Notes: generated by a model not told the origin, from the sequence alone. 64,000 nucleotides of DNA from Methylovirgula sp. (GCF_037200945.1 NZ_JBBCGP010000001.1:3036501-3100500), one strand, 5' to 3'; shown: positions 1 through 8,664, counted from the first letter of the stretch. Made by a program: numbers and translations.

Positions 1-273
1 GCTTTCCACCCATAGGCAGCGGCGCAGACAACAAGCACGCTAATCAGAATCGGATCAAAATTCCAGCGAGCCCAAAGGTCAGCGGGCGCTGGCGGTAGAC
101 CACAATAAGGGGTCTGCAGGACCTGCGTGGACATACACTATAAATCCGAACTGGAGCTGCAACACACGATGTCAACAGTGACCAAACTCGGCACGGCGCG
201 GAAAGTTTCTCAATAAGATGCTCGATTTGGCGCAACGCGACGGGGGAGAGCCGCGCCAGACGCTTGCTGCAAG
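1..273. other. Left flank of the IS66-family element, no gene recognised
   Basis: I see no convincing coding region, RNA or repeat here. A 63-codon open frame on the minus strand has no recognisable domain or clear ribosome binding site. The 8 bases next to the IS66 end (266–273, GCTGCAAG) do not match the 8 bases beyond its right end (4338–4345, GTTTCAAC), so this is not the simple partner of the right flank. Confidence 0.4.
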
Positions 274-281
274 GTAAGCGG

Positions 282-1880
282 TTAGCCGCGGCCGTTCAGG
301 CTGTATAAGCGCCAGGGCATGAGAGCATCGATCTCGGCGTTGGGCCAGCTGTTGGCGAGACGCTCGAGCGTCTGCGCGAGCCAGGCGAGCGGATCGACAT
401 CGTTCATTTTTGCCGTCTGCAACAATGTCGCTATGGTTGCCCAGGTTCGTCCGCCGCCGTCGCTGCCGGCAAAGAGCGAGTTCTTTCGCGTGATTGTTTG
501 CGGCCGGATGGCACGTTCCACAATGTTGGAGTCAATCTCGACGCGGCCATCGGTGAGGAAGCGTTCGAGCGTCGCCCGCCGTGAGATGGCGTAGCGGATT
601 GCCTCCGCCAATTTGGACTTGCCGGAGATACGTGGAAGCGCGTCTTGCCAAAGCTTGAACAGATCGGCGACGATCGCGACCGAGGTTTCCTGGCGGGCTG
701 CGACGCGTGCATTTGGATCTTTGCCGCGCACCTTCTCCTCGATCTCCCACAGCTGGGTCATGCGTTCGATTGTCGTGGTCGCGAGTTTGGAACTGCCGGC
801 GATGTGCAGTTCGTAAAATTTTCTTCGAACGTGGGACCAACATCCCGCGAGCGTGATGGCATCATTGCCGCGGTCGGGCCGCGCAAGACGATTATAGGCC
901 GTATACCCATCCACCTGCAGGATGCCCCGATAATTGTCGAGATGGCGGGCGACACATTCGCCCGACCGGCTATCCTCGAAGCGGTAGGCAACCATCGGCG
1001 GACCGCTGCCGCCGAAGGTCCGGTCATCTCGCACGTAAGCCCAGAGATAGGCTGTCTTGGTGCTGCCGGAGCCTGGTTCCAAGGTTGGCAGCGTGGTTTC
1101 GTCGGCGAAGATCCTCTCGGCCTTCTTGATCAGCGTGAGGACATGTTCGGAGAGGATATCGAGTTCAAATCCGAGCCTGCCCATCCATTGCGCCATCAGG
1201 GCTCGGTCGAGGTCCACCTTGTCGCGGGCGTAAATCGCTTCCTGGCGGTAGAGCGGCAGGCCGTCGGCATATTTTGAGACCGCGATCTGCGCCAGAAGCG
1301 CTTCGGTCGGGATGCCGCCCTCGATGATATGGGCCGGCGCCGGGGCTTGAATGACACCATCTTCGTTCTTGAAGGCGTATTTCGGCCGGCGCGTGACGAT
1401 GACACGGAACTTCGCCGCGACCACATCGAGCCGCTCCGAGACATCCTCGCCGATCAGGATCTTCTGCTTGCCGGCGTGCTCCGGAAGCTCAGCCGGTTCG
1501 ATAACGATCTCGACCCGCTCGAGATGCGGCGCAAAACCCTTGCGAGGCCGTGCGGCTCGTTTGGCCTTGTCAGGGTCCTGCCGTTTATCGAGCTCGGCCT
1601 GGATGGCCCCGAGCCCGGTTTGAACCTCGTCGAAGACGAAGGCACTCTGTTCATCGTCAAGCGCATTGGAGCCGAGTTTTTCGGAGCGGCGCCCGAACCT
1701 TGCCCGCTCCAGCGTCTTGAGGATCGAGGTCAGGCGCGCGATCCGTTCTTCGGCGCTCGCATTCAGGGCTTGAAGTTCGGCAACTTCACCCTTGAGAGCA
1801 TCCGTTTTCTCAGCCATGGCCAGCACCATGGCTTTGAGCGCATCAACATTGTCGGGGAGATCGAAAACCGGCGCCGGCAT
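282..1880 (-). CDS. IS66 family transposase TnpC
   Basis: A 532-residue transposase, full length for the family. It has an N-terminal leucine-rich coiled-coil region, a middle zinc-finger-like section and a C-terminal DDE catalytic domain. Acidic residues that fit the triad are in FADETTLPTL, QVDGYTAYN and DGRVEIDSNIVERAIRP. The closing section after the third acid matches the IS66 C-terminal motif. It is the last gene of tnpA-tnpB-tnpC and ends 8 bases from the left inverted repeat. I see no frameshift, so the protein is probably functional if the ends are. Confidence 0.93.
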   Translation of the reverse strand: MPAPVFDLPDNVDALKAMVLAMAEKTDALKGEVAELQALNASAEERIARLTSILKTLERARFGRRSEKLGSNALDDEQSAFVFDEVQTGLGAIQAELDKRQDPDKAKRAARPRKGFAPHLERVEIVIEPAELPEHAGKQKILIGEDVSERLDVVAAKFRVIVTRRPKYAFKNEDGVIQAPAPAHIIEGGIPTEALLAQIAVSKYADGLPLYRQEAIYARDKVDLDRALMAQWMGRLGFELDILSEHVLTLIKKAERIFADETTLPTLEPGSGSTKTAYLWAYVRDDRTFGGSGPPMVAYRFEDSRSGECVARHLDNYRGILQVDGYTAYNRLARPDRGNDAITLAGCWSHVRRKFYELHIAGSSKLATTTIERMTQLWEIEEKVRGKDPNARVAARQETSVAIVADLFKLWQDALPRISGKSKLAEAIRYAISRRATLERFLTDGRVEIDSNIVERAIRPQTITRKNSLFAGSDGGGRTWATIATLLQTAKMNDVDPLAWLAQTLERLANSWPNAEIDALMPWRLYSLNGRG

Positions 1881-1953
1881 GACGCAGATCAGAGCATATT
1901 TTCACCCCGGTGGCGCGCATTTTCGGCCGCGTGATTCACTCTGCCGCAGCGAT

Positions 1954-2298
1954 TTACCCAACAAACTCAGGCGGCTTCACTGTCACCGCATGAACCCGCT
2001 TCCAATCCATGCCGTCGACAAGCGCCATCAGCTGCGCCTGATTGAGTTGAACCCGATGATGCCCGATCTTCGGCCAGCAGAACTGCGCTGTCTCCAGGCG
2101 CTTCGCATAAAGAACAACCCCGGACCCGTCCCAAAAGACGATCTTGATTCTGTCGGCCCGCTTGGCACGAAAAACATAAAGAGCGCCGTCGAACGGATCA
2201 CTGCCGGCGTCCCGCACCAGCGACAATAACCCGTCCATGCCTTTTCGAAAATCGATCGGATGACTGGCCAGAAAAACTTTGACGCCGGACGGGATCAT
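1954..2298 (-). CDS. IS66 family accessory protein TnpB (Orf2)
   Basis: This 114-residue protein belongs to the IS66 Orf2/TnpB family, a small accessory protein needed for transposition of these elements and unrelated to IS605-type TnpB. The sequence shows the family hallmarks: HPIDFRKGMDGL near the start, FRAKRADRIKIVFWDGSG in the middle, and the FCWPK segment. Its start overlaps the tnpA stop by 4 bases, which suggests translational coupling. Length is normal and no damage is visible. Confidence 0.92.
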   Translation of the reverse strand: MIPSGVKVFLASHPIDFRKGMDGLLSLVRDAGSDPFDGALYVFRAKRADRIKIVFWDGSGVVLYAKRLETAQFCWPKIGHHRVQLNQAQLMALVDGMDWKRVHAVTVKPPEFVG

Positions 2299-2684
2299 GC
2301 CGAGCGAACCGCGCGCACCACGCGCCGCAAATGTGCCTCATCAGCCATGGCGTCCGCACGGATGACAATATCGCCGACAACGATTTCGATAAATGCCGAC
2401 GCGGACGTCGCGGGTTCAGGCGAGGCATCCAGCTGCGGCGCCGTCAGGCTGACCGATCCCTTACGCAGCGCCTTCCGACGCCAATCGAAGAGCTGCGAAG
2501 GGCCAATACCGATGCGACGCGCGATCTCCGACACGTTCGCGCCAGGCACCAGAGAGTCGGCTATCGCTTGATCTTTGAGCTCATCTGACCATCGCCGGCG
2601 CAGACGAACCGGAGCGCCCTCAAGACGTTCCGCAACCGCCTCGATCATATGGAAGCTTCTATCACTAGAACTAGGCGCAGACAT
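2295..2684 (-). CDS. IS66 family accessory protein TnpA
   Basis: A 129-residue IS66 Orf1/TnpA protein. Residues 28–72 form a helix-turn-helix of the IS3/IS911-transposase kind (RRRWSDELKDQAIADSL, then ISEIARRIG-like SEIARRIGIGPSQLFDWRR). It presumably binds the IS ends. It is the first gene of the operon and overlaps tnpB by 4 bases. The intact start is followed upstream by only about 75 bp of IS66 sequence before the IS4-family element. Confidence 0.9.
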   Translation of the reverse strand: MSAPSSSDRSFHMIEAVAERLEGAPVRLRRRWSDELKDQAIADSLVPGANVSEIARRIGIGPSQLFDWRRKALRKGSVSLTAPQLDASPEPATSASAFIEIVVGDIVIRADAMADEAHLRRVVRAVRSA

Positions 2685-2750
2685 AGAAGCTCACATCAAT
2701 GCTTGTGATCCAGCATCAATAACTGCTCCCAAAATCCCATGCCAGATGGG

Positions 2751-2779
2751 ATCACCTTGCTTTCAATTACCCATAAATT
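2751..2779. repeat. Left target duplication and terminal inverted repeat of the IS4-family element
   Basis: ATCACCTTG at 2751–2759 is the left copy of a 9-bp target-site duplication. The 20 bp from 2760 to 2779 (starting CTTTCAATTACCC) are the exact inverse of 4301–4320. Confidence 0.9.
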
Positions 2780-4320
2780 TTTGTCCCGATCGCAGCACCC
2801 AATTCGATATCCGTTAGCTTGGATAGACCGCGCCATATCACGATATTTCCCGGAGGTGGATCGCTGGCTCTCGCTAAGTATCCTCCAAGCCGCGCTACTT
2901 TAACGACGTAGTGCGAGAGCGTTTTTCGCCGAGTACTATCACCATTCCGATCTTTCACTAGATGATCGAGAAGCTTAATTTCGATCTCGGTCATCGCCAT
3001 TTGCGGCGGCGCATTCGGCGTGGAACGATTGAGCATCGTCATCCAGAAGACGCGCCAACTCACAATACAGAAAACCGCGATCAGATTCACTAGACGCTCA
3101 GCGGTCCGCAGTTTCGACTCCTCCGCCTTGCAGCCTGATTTGAGGATTTTATGGAAGACCTCGATTTTCCACCGCATCGCGTACCATTCGAGCTTCTCGA
3201 TGGTGTCCTTACGCGATTTAACTGGGAGATTGGTGAGAAGTTTCCACTCGATCTTCTTTCGTCGCTTTGGCATTCCTCGCTCTTGAGCATGGATCACGGT
3301 TAGATTAAGCGCTGGATATTTCTTCTGCTTGCCAATTGGTGGGAGGACTCGAAGTTTGCAGAAACGGATTTCGAGAAGTGCTTCATCTGAATCACCATTG
3401 CTGTCTTTGACTTCGATCCGATGTAGGCCTTTGATCGTAATCTCGTCCACTTCGTCGGCAATTGTATGATTGCCGTCCCCGGCAAGCCGATCAACACAGG
3501 TTCGCACAAGAAAATGCGTTCCAACCTCCTCAGCCAAGCAAAACAGCTCATAAATGTCGCTCTCGCGATCACCAATATGAACACATCGTCCGGGGGCAGC
3601 GAGAAGGTCGGTCGATTGCCGCAAATTCTCCAACCAGCGGATGCTCTCCTTATGCTCGATCGGAACCCGCGTCGGATTGACCTTTCGCTTCAGCGCCGTC
3701 GTCCCTTTGAACTTCTTGCGCGTCCAGAACTTGATGGCAGTCAGGCCGAACGGAAGCCCCTCGGTCGTCACGGCCAGGCTCGAATGCATGAGAACACCGC
3801 ACTGCGTGCGCCCTGCCGTCTTACCCGTAAAGCCAATCAAATCCGGCTTCTCGCGCTTGAAACTGAATTCCGTCGTGTCATGGAGGACGAGGATCGGTCC
3901 CTCTGCCTCGGTCACGCGCCCACGCGTCGCCTCGAAATGGCCGCGAAGAATATCCGCCTCGTTGACCCGTTCGTTGGAGAAAAAGCGATAGGCAGCCTTC
4001 GTGTTGGCCCAATCCCGGCAAATCTGCGGGATGCTTTGACCCATGTCGCTCCCGATCTGCCCGAGCAATTTGCAAAACCGTCGCCCAAGACGCTCGTCCT
4101 TAAACTCGCATCCCGCAACTTCCCGATCAATCCACGTCTCGATATCGGATGTCAGTCGTTGAATAGACGCCGCCCCGCGCTCCTTCAACTTCAAACCCAT
4201 TGAGCACCCCGTGATTTCGAATCAGGTGCTCAACAATGAATCACAACAGATTCCGCCAATACAAGATCCCGCCCGGGATACCCTGCGCAGAGCGGCCGCT
4301 AATTTATGGGTAATTGAAAG
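2760..4320 (-). mobile_element. IS4-family (Tn5/IS50-like) insertion sequence inside the IS66 element
   Basis: A complete 1561-bp insertion sequence bounded by perfect 20-bp inverted repeats (2760–2779 and 4301–4320). It is flanked by the direct repeat ATCACCTTG (2751–2759 and 4321–4329). Nine-base duplications are typical of Tn5/IS50-type IS4 elements. It carries one full-length transposase. Perfect termini and target duplication indicate a recent insertion. It sits within the terminal 17 bp of the IS66 element. Confidence 0.93.
2767..4200 (-). CDS. IS4 family transposase, Tn5-like
   Basis: A 477-residue DDE transposase of the IS4 family, resembling the Tn5 (IS50R) transposase in length and order. 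The N-terminal DNA-binding domain (about residues 18–75) contains LGRRFCKLL and the WANTKAAYRFFSNERV segment. The catalytic core holds LHDTTEF (first Asp), HIGDRESDIYELF (second Asp) and the late YAMRWKIEVFHKILKSG signature with the catalytic Glu, equivalent to the YREKGRIE box. The gene fills the element from 7 bases inside the left repeat to about 100 bases from the right repeat. No disruption is seen. Confidence 0.93.
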   Translation of the reverse strand: MGLKLKERGAASIQRLTSDIETWIDREVAGCEFKDERLGRRFCKLLGQIGSDMGQSIPQICRDWANTKAAYRFFSNERVNEADILRGHFEATRGRVTEAEGPILVLHDTTEFSFKREKPDLIGFTGKTAGRTQCGVLMHSSLAVTTEGLPFGLTAIKFWTRKKFKGTTALKRKVNPTRVPIEHKESIRWLENLRQSTDLLAAPGRCVHIGDRESDIYELFCLAEEVGTHFLVRTCVDRLAGDGNHTIADEVDEITIKGLHRIEVKDSNGDSDEALLEIRFCKLRVLPPIGKQKKYPALNLTVIHAQERGMPKRRKKIEWKLLTNLPVKSRKDTIEKLEWYAMRWKIEVFHKILKSGCKAEESKLRTAERLVNLIAVFCIVSWRVFWMTMLNRSTPNAPPQMAMTEIEIKLLDHLVKDRNGDSTRRKTLSHYVVKVARLGGYLARASDPPPGNIVIWRGLSKLTDIELGAAIGTKIYG

Positions 4321-4329
4321 ATCACCTTG
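4301..4329. repeat. Right terminal inverted repeat and target duplication of the IS4-family element
   Basis: Bases 4301–4320 are the exact inverse of the left 20-bp end, and ATCACCTTG at 4321–4329 repeats 2751–2759. The remaining 8 bp of IS66 terminus follow directly. Confidence 0.9.
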
Positions 4330-4337
4330 CCGCTTAC

Positions 4338-4597
4338 GTTTCAACAGCGAACGGGATGGCTGTTCAAGCCTACGCGCCCCATTCTTGCGGGAAAGGGCCG
4401 GAGTCCATGGTGCGCGATTTCGGCGGCCAGGGCGCCGTCAATCAGACTGGCGGCACTGTGGTCGTGACGCCTTTGTGCGGCGTTGTTGGGAGCTGCGCCT
4501 CAATCAACATCGGCAACAAGGGTGGTATCGGGACTTATGCCATCAGCGGCGGTGAACTGGATATCATCGGTGGCAACGACGTGATTGGCCGCGTGCT
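4338..4597 (+). pseudogene. Fragment of an autotransporter-like repeat protein
   Basis: The plus-strand frame reads a Gly/Thr/Val-rich stretch with pieces such as GAVNQTGGTVVVTP, INIGNKGGIGTYAISGGEL and GGNDVIGRVLG. This is the rhythm of beta-helix passenger repeats in autotransporters. There is no start, signal peptide or translocator domain: it begins at the IS66 right end and runs straight into the broken GntR gene at about 4597. I read it as a scrap brought in by IS-mediated rearrangement. The assignment rests on repeat character only. Confidence 0.4.
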
Positions 4598-4795
4598 TGG
4601 AACGATGATGAGCAGCCTATCAGCCTCGAGGCTTCGCAATGCTTCGCGCAGGGAGGGGCGGCTCACGCCAAGACGCGCACAAATATCCGCTTCGATGAGA
4701 CGATCACCCGGCTGAAACACGCGTGAAATAATTGCCTCGCGAAGGTTTCGCACGGCCTGAGTCTGAATGCTTTGGGTCAAAATTTTGAGATCCAT
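4598..4795 (-). pseudogene. GntR-family regulator, truncated after the DNA-binding domain
   Basis: About 66 N-terminal residues of a GntR/FadR-type regulator remain: AVRNLREAII, FQPGDRL, and the winged-helix recognition segment GVSRPSLREALRSLEADRL. The frame then enters unrelated sequence, and the FCD ligand-binding domain (about 150 residues) is missing. The break coincides with the autotransporter-like fragment, so IS-linked rearrangement removed the rest. It follows the SDR gene on the same strand with a 94-bp gap and may once have been its local regulator. A short DNA-binding peptide could still be made, but it would lack ligand control. Confidence 0.75.
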
Positions 4796-4889
4796 CGTGC
4801 CTCAGACAATGTTGCAGCGATATATGTTTGGATCTGCCAGTTGTGTGAAGGATTATGCTCGTCTACGGCTCGCATATCTCCCTCCTGGG

Positions 4890-5636
4890 TCATGTTGCCG
4901 AACGGCCGCCGTCTACGGCAAAGATATGGCCGGTGACGAACGCGGCTTTATCCGAGGCGATGAAAAGGATCGCCTGGGCGATTTCCTCGGCCATTCCGGC
5001 GCGTTTCAAGGGCACGCCTGCAAGCATGGCGTCGCGCCGCTCACGTGTGACGGCAAAACGATGAAGCATCTCTGTCTCAACAGGCCCTGGCGCGATCGCA
5101 TTGACGCGGACACCAAAGGTCGCGGCCTCTAAAGCGGCGACTTTCGTCAACCCTTCAATGGCATGTTTGCTCGCCGCATATATCGAAGTGCCCGGCGCGG
5201 CTTTGTGGCCGAGCGTGGACGAGATATTTATTATATTGCCGTGTCCTTGCGCGCGCATAACCAGAAGCTCATGCTTCAAACTCAATATAGTCCCAAGCAC
5301 GTTCGTACCGAATGTTGAGGAATAACTATCGACCGTCTGGTCGATCAAAGGCCCGAGCCTCCCCTCAACGCCGGCATTATTCACCGCAACGTCAATTCGC
5401 CCGAAACGGGTATGGGCTTCGTTGATGAGGCGCTCAACATTTGCCTCGCTGCTCACATCGGCGTGGATGTAGAGCGAATCGCCGCTCAGTCTGTGTAATT
5501 CGGCAGCCAATTCGGTGCCAGCTTCGTCGCGGCGCCCAGAAACCACGACGTGAGCGCCTTCGCTTGCAAATGCCAATGCCGTAGCGCGGCCGATACCCGT
5601 GAGCGCGCCAGTGATCAAGACAACCGGATTATCCAT
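4890..5636 (-). CDS. SDR family NAD(P)-dependent oxidoreductase
   Basis: A classical short-chain dehydrogenase/reductase of 248 residues. The Rossmann nucleotide-binding motif TGALTGIG lies near residues 9–16, NNAGV near 85, and the catalytic Ser with the YAASK motif (Tyr and Lys) near 150. The C-terminal PGPVETEM and FVTGHIFAVDGG segments are usual for the family. I start at MDNPVV rather than ten codons upstream because AAGGAA sits at 5641–5646, well spaced for it. The substrate is unknown. It is divergent from the amidohydrolase gene, so the two may share a 170–200 bp control region and a pathway. Confidence 0.88.
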   Translation of the reverse strand: MDNPVVLITGALTGIGRATALAFASEGAHVVVSGRRDEAGTELAAELHRLSGDSLYIHADVSSEANVERLINEAHTRFGRIDVAVNNAGVEGRLGPLIDQTVDSYSSTFGTNVLGTILSLKHELLVMRAQGHGNIINISSTLGHKAAPGTSIYAASKHAIEGLTKVAALEAATFGVRVNAIAPGPVETEMLHRFAVTRERRDAMLAGVPLKRAGMAEEIAQAILFIASDKAAFVTGHIFAVDGGRSAT

Positions 5637-5833
5637 GACCTTCCTTCCGTCAGTAGAGGCGCCCATCGCGCGAGCGAATTGCCGATTTTGTATGCGATAG
5701 CCGCCGCATATTTCATCTGCGACGAACCGCGTGGTTTTGTTTTTTAATTCCTTACGTTCAGCTCCAATTGACTCTTCTATATCTGTGATGTTTTACTGCC
5801 ATATCAATAATGCAGTCTGAGACGGGACGACTG

Positions 5834-7375
5834 ATGCAAAAAACTAAAGATGTCATCATTCTCAGGAATGCCCATGTCATCGATCCCCTGCATAAAATCG
5901 ATCGTGTAAAGGACATCGTCATTCGCGACGGGAAAATTGGCTCCCTCGCGGACGTCAACGAAGCCGAGGCGCAGGTTATCGACCTTGCGGGATTCTACCT
6001 CTCCCCGGGATGGGTGGATATTCACGTCCACGCATATGGCACGCTTGGTTTTGCCAATCCTGATAGTGTCGGCGTCTATCAAGGCGTTACGAGCTTTGTG
6101 GAAGCGGGCGGTCCCGGTATCGGGACGCTTGACGAGTTTGTCGCGCTGATGGACGGACTCGAAACCAGCCTTTATGTCGGGCCATTCATTCGGCCAATGG
6201 GCCTGCTGGGCCTGAATTTCATTGAAGGCAATGTCAGAACACTTGGTGAAGTACCGATCACCAAATGGATCGACTTTGCCCAGGAACACCGCGATATCCT
6301 ACGTTATCTGAAGTGCAATGCGATGGGTGATTATGGTCCGGGCACTTTGAACGTGACGAAGGGGCTCGCGCAGATTCTGAAATTGCCCCTCTATATGCAT
6401 ATCGGCGAATTCCAGAATCAGAAGCCCGAAGTTCTCCTTGCATATGAAGCGTTCAAGATCGCCGAGCCCGGCGATATGATCACGCATATTTATCACGGGA
6501 ATCTCGGCCGGGTCGTCGACCAAAAAGGTAAGCTTTATCCGGTCGTGCGAGAGGCTGAACGCCGCGGTGTGCTCTTTGATCTCGGCTTCGGCGGTTATAA
6601 TTTCTCGTGGGACGTCGCGGAACAGGCCTACGCCGAGGGGCTCCTGCCTTATACGATCAGTTCGGACCTGCAGCAGTTCAATGTCGTGCGGCCGGCAAAG
6701 TCACTCGCGAACGTGCTGAGCGTGATGATGCATCTCGGCATGACTTTGCCGCAGCTCATTGCCTGCGTGACGTCAAATGCTGCGCAAGCAATATCGTTGA
6801 ATGACAGGGCCGGCGGTCTCGTCGAGGGATTCCCGGCGGACATCACAATCTTCAAAGTCGAAGACGGCGAATTCGAGTTGAGCGATTGTTACTCCCGCAC
6901 GCGAACTGCGCGGCGGCAGATCGTCCCCGTGATGACCTTCAAAAATGGCAAGCGGTTCGACGTCGATATGGCGAAAGGGCAAGACGAATCGAATTGGTTT
7001 CTTCAGGTGGCTGAGGATCACGTCCCGCGAGCTGCAACAACCCTGAACGTGCAGCAAAGGGAATTCCTCGGTTCCCTTGCAGACGTGCTTTCGACCCGCG
7101 ATTGGGTTTTATCCTCCGCGGAATATCTTGATGTCGAAAAGGCATTAGAATTGCAGGCTGCGTTCCACGCTACGCTTGAGAAAAATGGCTTATCACTGCG
7201 TGACGGACTCAATGCTGTCTATGACAGCTTTATCGACCAAAAATTCACGATGCAGATCGGGCTGTTTCTCATGCGTCTCGATCGCGCATTTGCCGTCAAT
7301 CGAATGAAGGAAATTGCAGAAATGAAGAATTTTGCTTCGAGCAAAATCCAAGAGGTCTCTCATGCAAGCAACTAG
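5834..7375 (+). CDS. Amidohydrolase superfamily protein, dihydroorotase-like, with C-terminal extension
   Basis: A 513-residue metal-dependent hydrolase of the amidohydrolase superfamily, closest in look to dihydroorotase-like/deacetylase family proteins. The first metal ligands are HVH at residues 64–66 after the PGWVDIHVH signature. Later ligands are likely in LYMHIGE, THIYHG and the SSD segment (final Asp). A lysine in LKCN could be the bridging carbamate. The normal barrel and small beta-sandwich end near residue 385. About 120 further residues form a helical tail I do not recognise. An alternative ATG lies 24 bases upstream at 5810. It is the first gene of a plus-strand run with the Rieske and ABC-transporter genes, so it probably hydrolyses an imported cyclic amide or related compound. 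Confidence 0.78.
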   Translation: MQKTKDVIILRNAHVIDPLHKIDRVKDIVIRDGKIGSLADVNEAEAQVIDLAGFYLSPGWVDIHVHAYGTLGFANPDSVGVYQGVTSFVEAGGPGIGTLDEFVALMDGLETSLYVGPFIRPMGLLGLNFIEGNVRTLGEVPITKWIDFAQEHRDILRYLKCNAMGDYGPGTLNVTKGLAQILKLPLYMHIGEFQNQKPEVLLAYEAFKIAEPGDMITHIYHGNLGRVVDQKGKLYPVVREAERRGVLFDLGFGGYNFSWDVAEQAYAEGLLPYTISSDLQQFNVVRPAKSLANVLSVMMHLGMTLPQLIACVTSNAAQAISLNDRAGGLVEGFPADITIFKVEDGEFELSDCYSRTRTARRQIVPVMTFKNGKRFDVDMAKGQDESNWFLQVAEDHVPRAATTLNVQQREFLGSLADVLSTRDWVLSSAEYLDVEKALELQAAFHATLEKNGLSLRDGLNAVYDSFIDQKFTMQIGLFLMRLDRAFAVNRMKEIAEMKNFASSKIQEVSHASN

Positions 7376-7724
7376 CAGCCAAGAGCAGGATGCAGGTGCG
7401 GTTGCAGGCGTCGAGAATTGGCAGCACCTGGTGGAAGTTGATCCGAATGGAGTATTTCCTGCGCGTGCCCGCTACGGAAGCGAGTCAATCGTGATTTTCC
7501 GTACCAAGCACGGGTATCGCGGCACGAGCCGCGCGTGCCCGCATATGTTCGCGACGATGTTGAAGGCCGAGCTCGCGGTGAATGAAACGATGGTGCGTTG
7601 CCCGCTCCATGTCTTCACGTTCCGGCTCTCCGATGGGAAAGGTGTCAATTGTCCTGGGTTCCAGTTGGACATTTATGAGGTCGAAGAACGTGAGGGCGCA
7701 TTGTATGCGCGGGCCGCGGACTAA
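7362..7724 (+). CDS. Rieske [2Fe-2S] domain protein
   Basis: A 120-residue stand-alone Rieske protein. Cluster ligands are Cys59-x-His61 in RACPHM and Cys80-x2-His83 in RCPLHVF. The second box has Val instead of the usual Gly after His, so it is an atypical Rieske ferredoxin. The start at 7362 (MQATSS) overlaps the end of the amidohydrolase gene by 14 bases, with GAGGT just upstream, suggesting coupled translation. It could carry electrons to the ring-hydroxylating oxygenase encoded 14 kb away or to an unseen partner. It has no signal peptide and should be cytoplasmic. Confidence 0.85.
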   Translation: MQATSSQEQDAGAVAGVENWQHLVEVDPNGVFPARARYGSESIVIFRTKHGYRGTSRACPHMFATMLKAELAVNETMVRCPLHVFTFRLSDGKGVNCPGFQLDIYEVEEREGALYARAAD

Positions 7725-7758
7725 AAGCACGACGGGGTCGAGTAGGGGCGACATAAAG

Positions 7759-8598
7759 ATGGCGGTTGCGGGTGTGGAAGATATCAATGTCACGGCCGCC
7801 GAGAGGCATCGGCGGCCGCACATAAGTAGACGAATGAAGATTCTTGCCGCGCAGATTGTAATCATGTCGGCGTTTATTCTCGCATGGCAGTTTCTTGTAC
7901 CCGAAAACGCGGTCCCATATTTTAGCCACCCGGACGCGGTGGCGCGCAAGTTGGTAGATTTATTGCGCGGTCGTGAAATCTATCGCGACATATGGGTGAC
8001 GTTTGTCGAGATCGCGCTCGGCTATTTGTTGGGGGCCGTCGTCGGGCTTTCGCTTGGCTTCATTCTGGGCCGATCGGCAATTCTGTCGGATATACTCCAG
8101 CCCTTTATCATGGGGCTCTACAGCGTTCCAAAAATCGCATTGGCGCCTCTATTTATTGTCTGGCTCGGGCTTGGGTTGAGCTCGAAGGTGGCGGTTGTTT
8201 TCCTTTCGAGCTTCTTCTTGATTTTCTTCAACACGTATTCCGGCCTACAAACCATAAACGAAGAGTTGGTGCGGCTTGCACGTATCATGGGCGCATCGTG
8301 GCCGCAAACGGTCGTTCGGATCATTCTGCCAGCGGCGGCTGACAAGATATTCATTGGTCTTAAGACAGCCGTGCCTTACGCTGTAATAGGCGCGGTAATT
8401 GGCGAATATATAGGATCGAGCGAGGGGCTGGGATATTTCATACTCTATGCTTCCCAGACCTATGACACTCCGGCGCTATTCTCAGGAATTATCATCCTAG
8501 TCGCGATCGTATTCATAGCGAATAGCATCCTCTCAGCCTTTGAGGGACGCATCATTCGCTGGCGGAGTTCGCAGCAAGGCCAAACCGTTCAAATCTGA
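7759..8598 (+). CDS. ABC transporter permease, SsuC/TauC type
   Basis: Inner-membrane permease of 279 residues with about six predicted membrane segments. These include one near residues 28–46, ones in EIALGYLLGAVVGLSLGFILG and APLFIVWLGLGLSSKVAVVFLSSFFLIF, and a C-terminal one. The EAA loop that contacts the ATPase reads ELVRLARIMGASWPQTVVRIILPAA. The family imports sulfonates, taurine, nitrate, thiamine precursors or aromatic acids. The longer open frame starts at 7582 inside the Rieske gene; I choose 7759 (MAVAGV) because it gives normal family length. It lies between the Rieske gene and the binding-protein gene. Confidence 0.88.
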   Translation: MAVAGVEDINVTAAERHRRPHISRRMKILAAQIVIMSAFILAWQFLVPENAVPYFSHPDAVARKLVDLLRGREIYRDIWVTFVEIALGYLLGAVVGLSLGFILGRSAILSDILQPFIMGLYSVPKIALAPLFIVWLGLGLSSKVAVVFLSSFFLIFFNTYSGLQTINEELVRLARIMGASWPQTVVRIILPAAADKIFIGLKTAVPYAVIGAVIGEYIGSSEGLGYFILYASQTYDTPALFSGIIILVAIVFIANSILSAFEGRIIRWRSSQQGQTVQI

Positions 8599-8664
8599 TT
8601 GTTCTATACGGCCGGATTCGACCGACCGTATAGGATGCGCTGTGGCATTCTGAGGGGCGAAGAA

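Larger units (their letters stand above)
274..4337 (-). mobile_element. IS66-family insertion sequence interrupted by an IS4-family element
   Basis: The element carries the three IS66 genes tnpA, tnpB and tnpC in order on the minus strand. Its ends are GTAAGCGG at 274–281 and the inverse CCGCTTAC at 4330–4337, the usual kind of IS66 terminus. Without the 1561-bp IS4-family insert and the extra 9-bp target copy, the element is about 2.5 kb, a normal IS66 size. IS66 elements normally make 8-bp target duplications, but the flanking octamers differ here, which points to recombination or deletion after insertion. All three genes are open, so it may still be active, although the second insertion lies only 17 bp from the right terminus. 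Confidence 0.8.

Noticed and set aside
645..1277. 210-codon plus-strand frame across the IS66 tnpC
   Set aside because: It is the antisense shadow of a clear transposase; no domain is recognisable.
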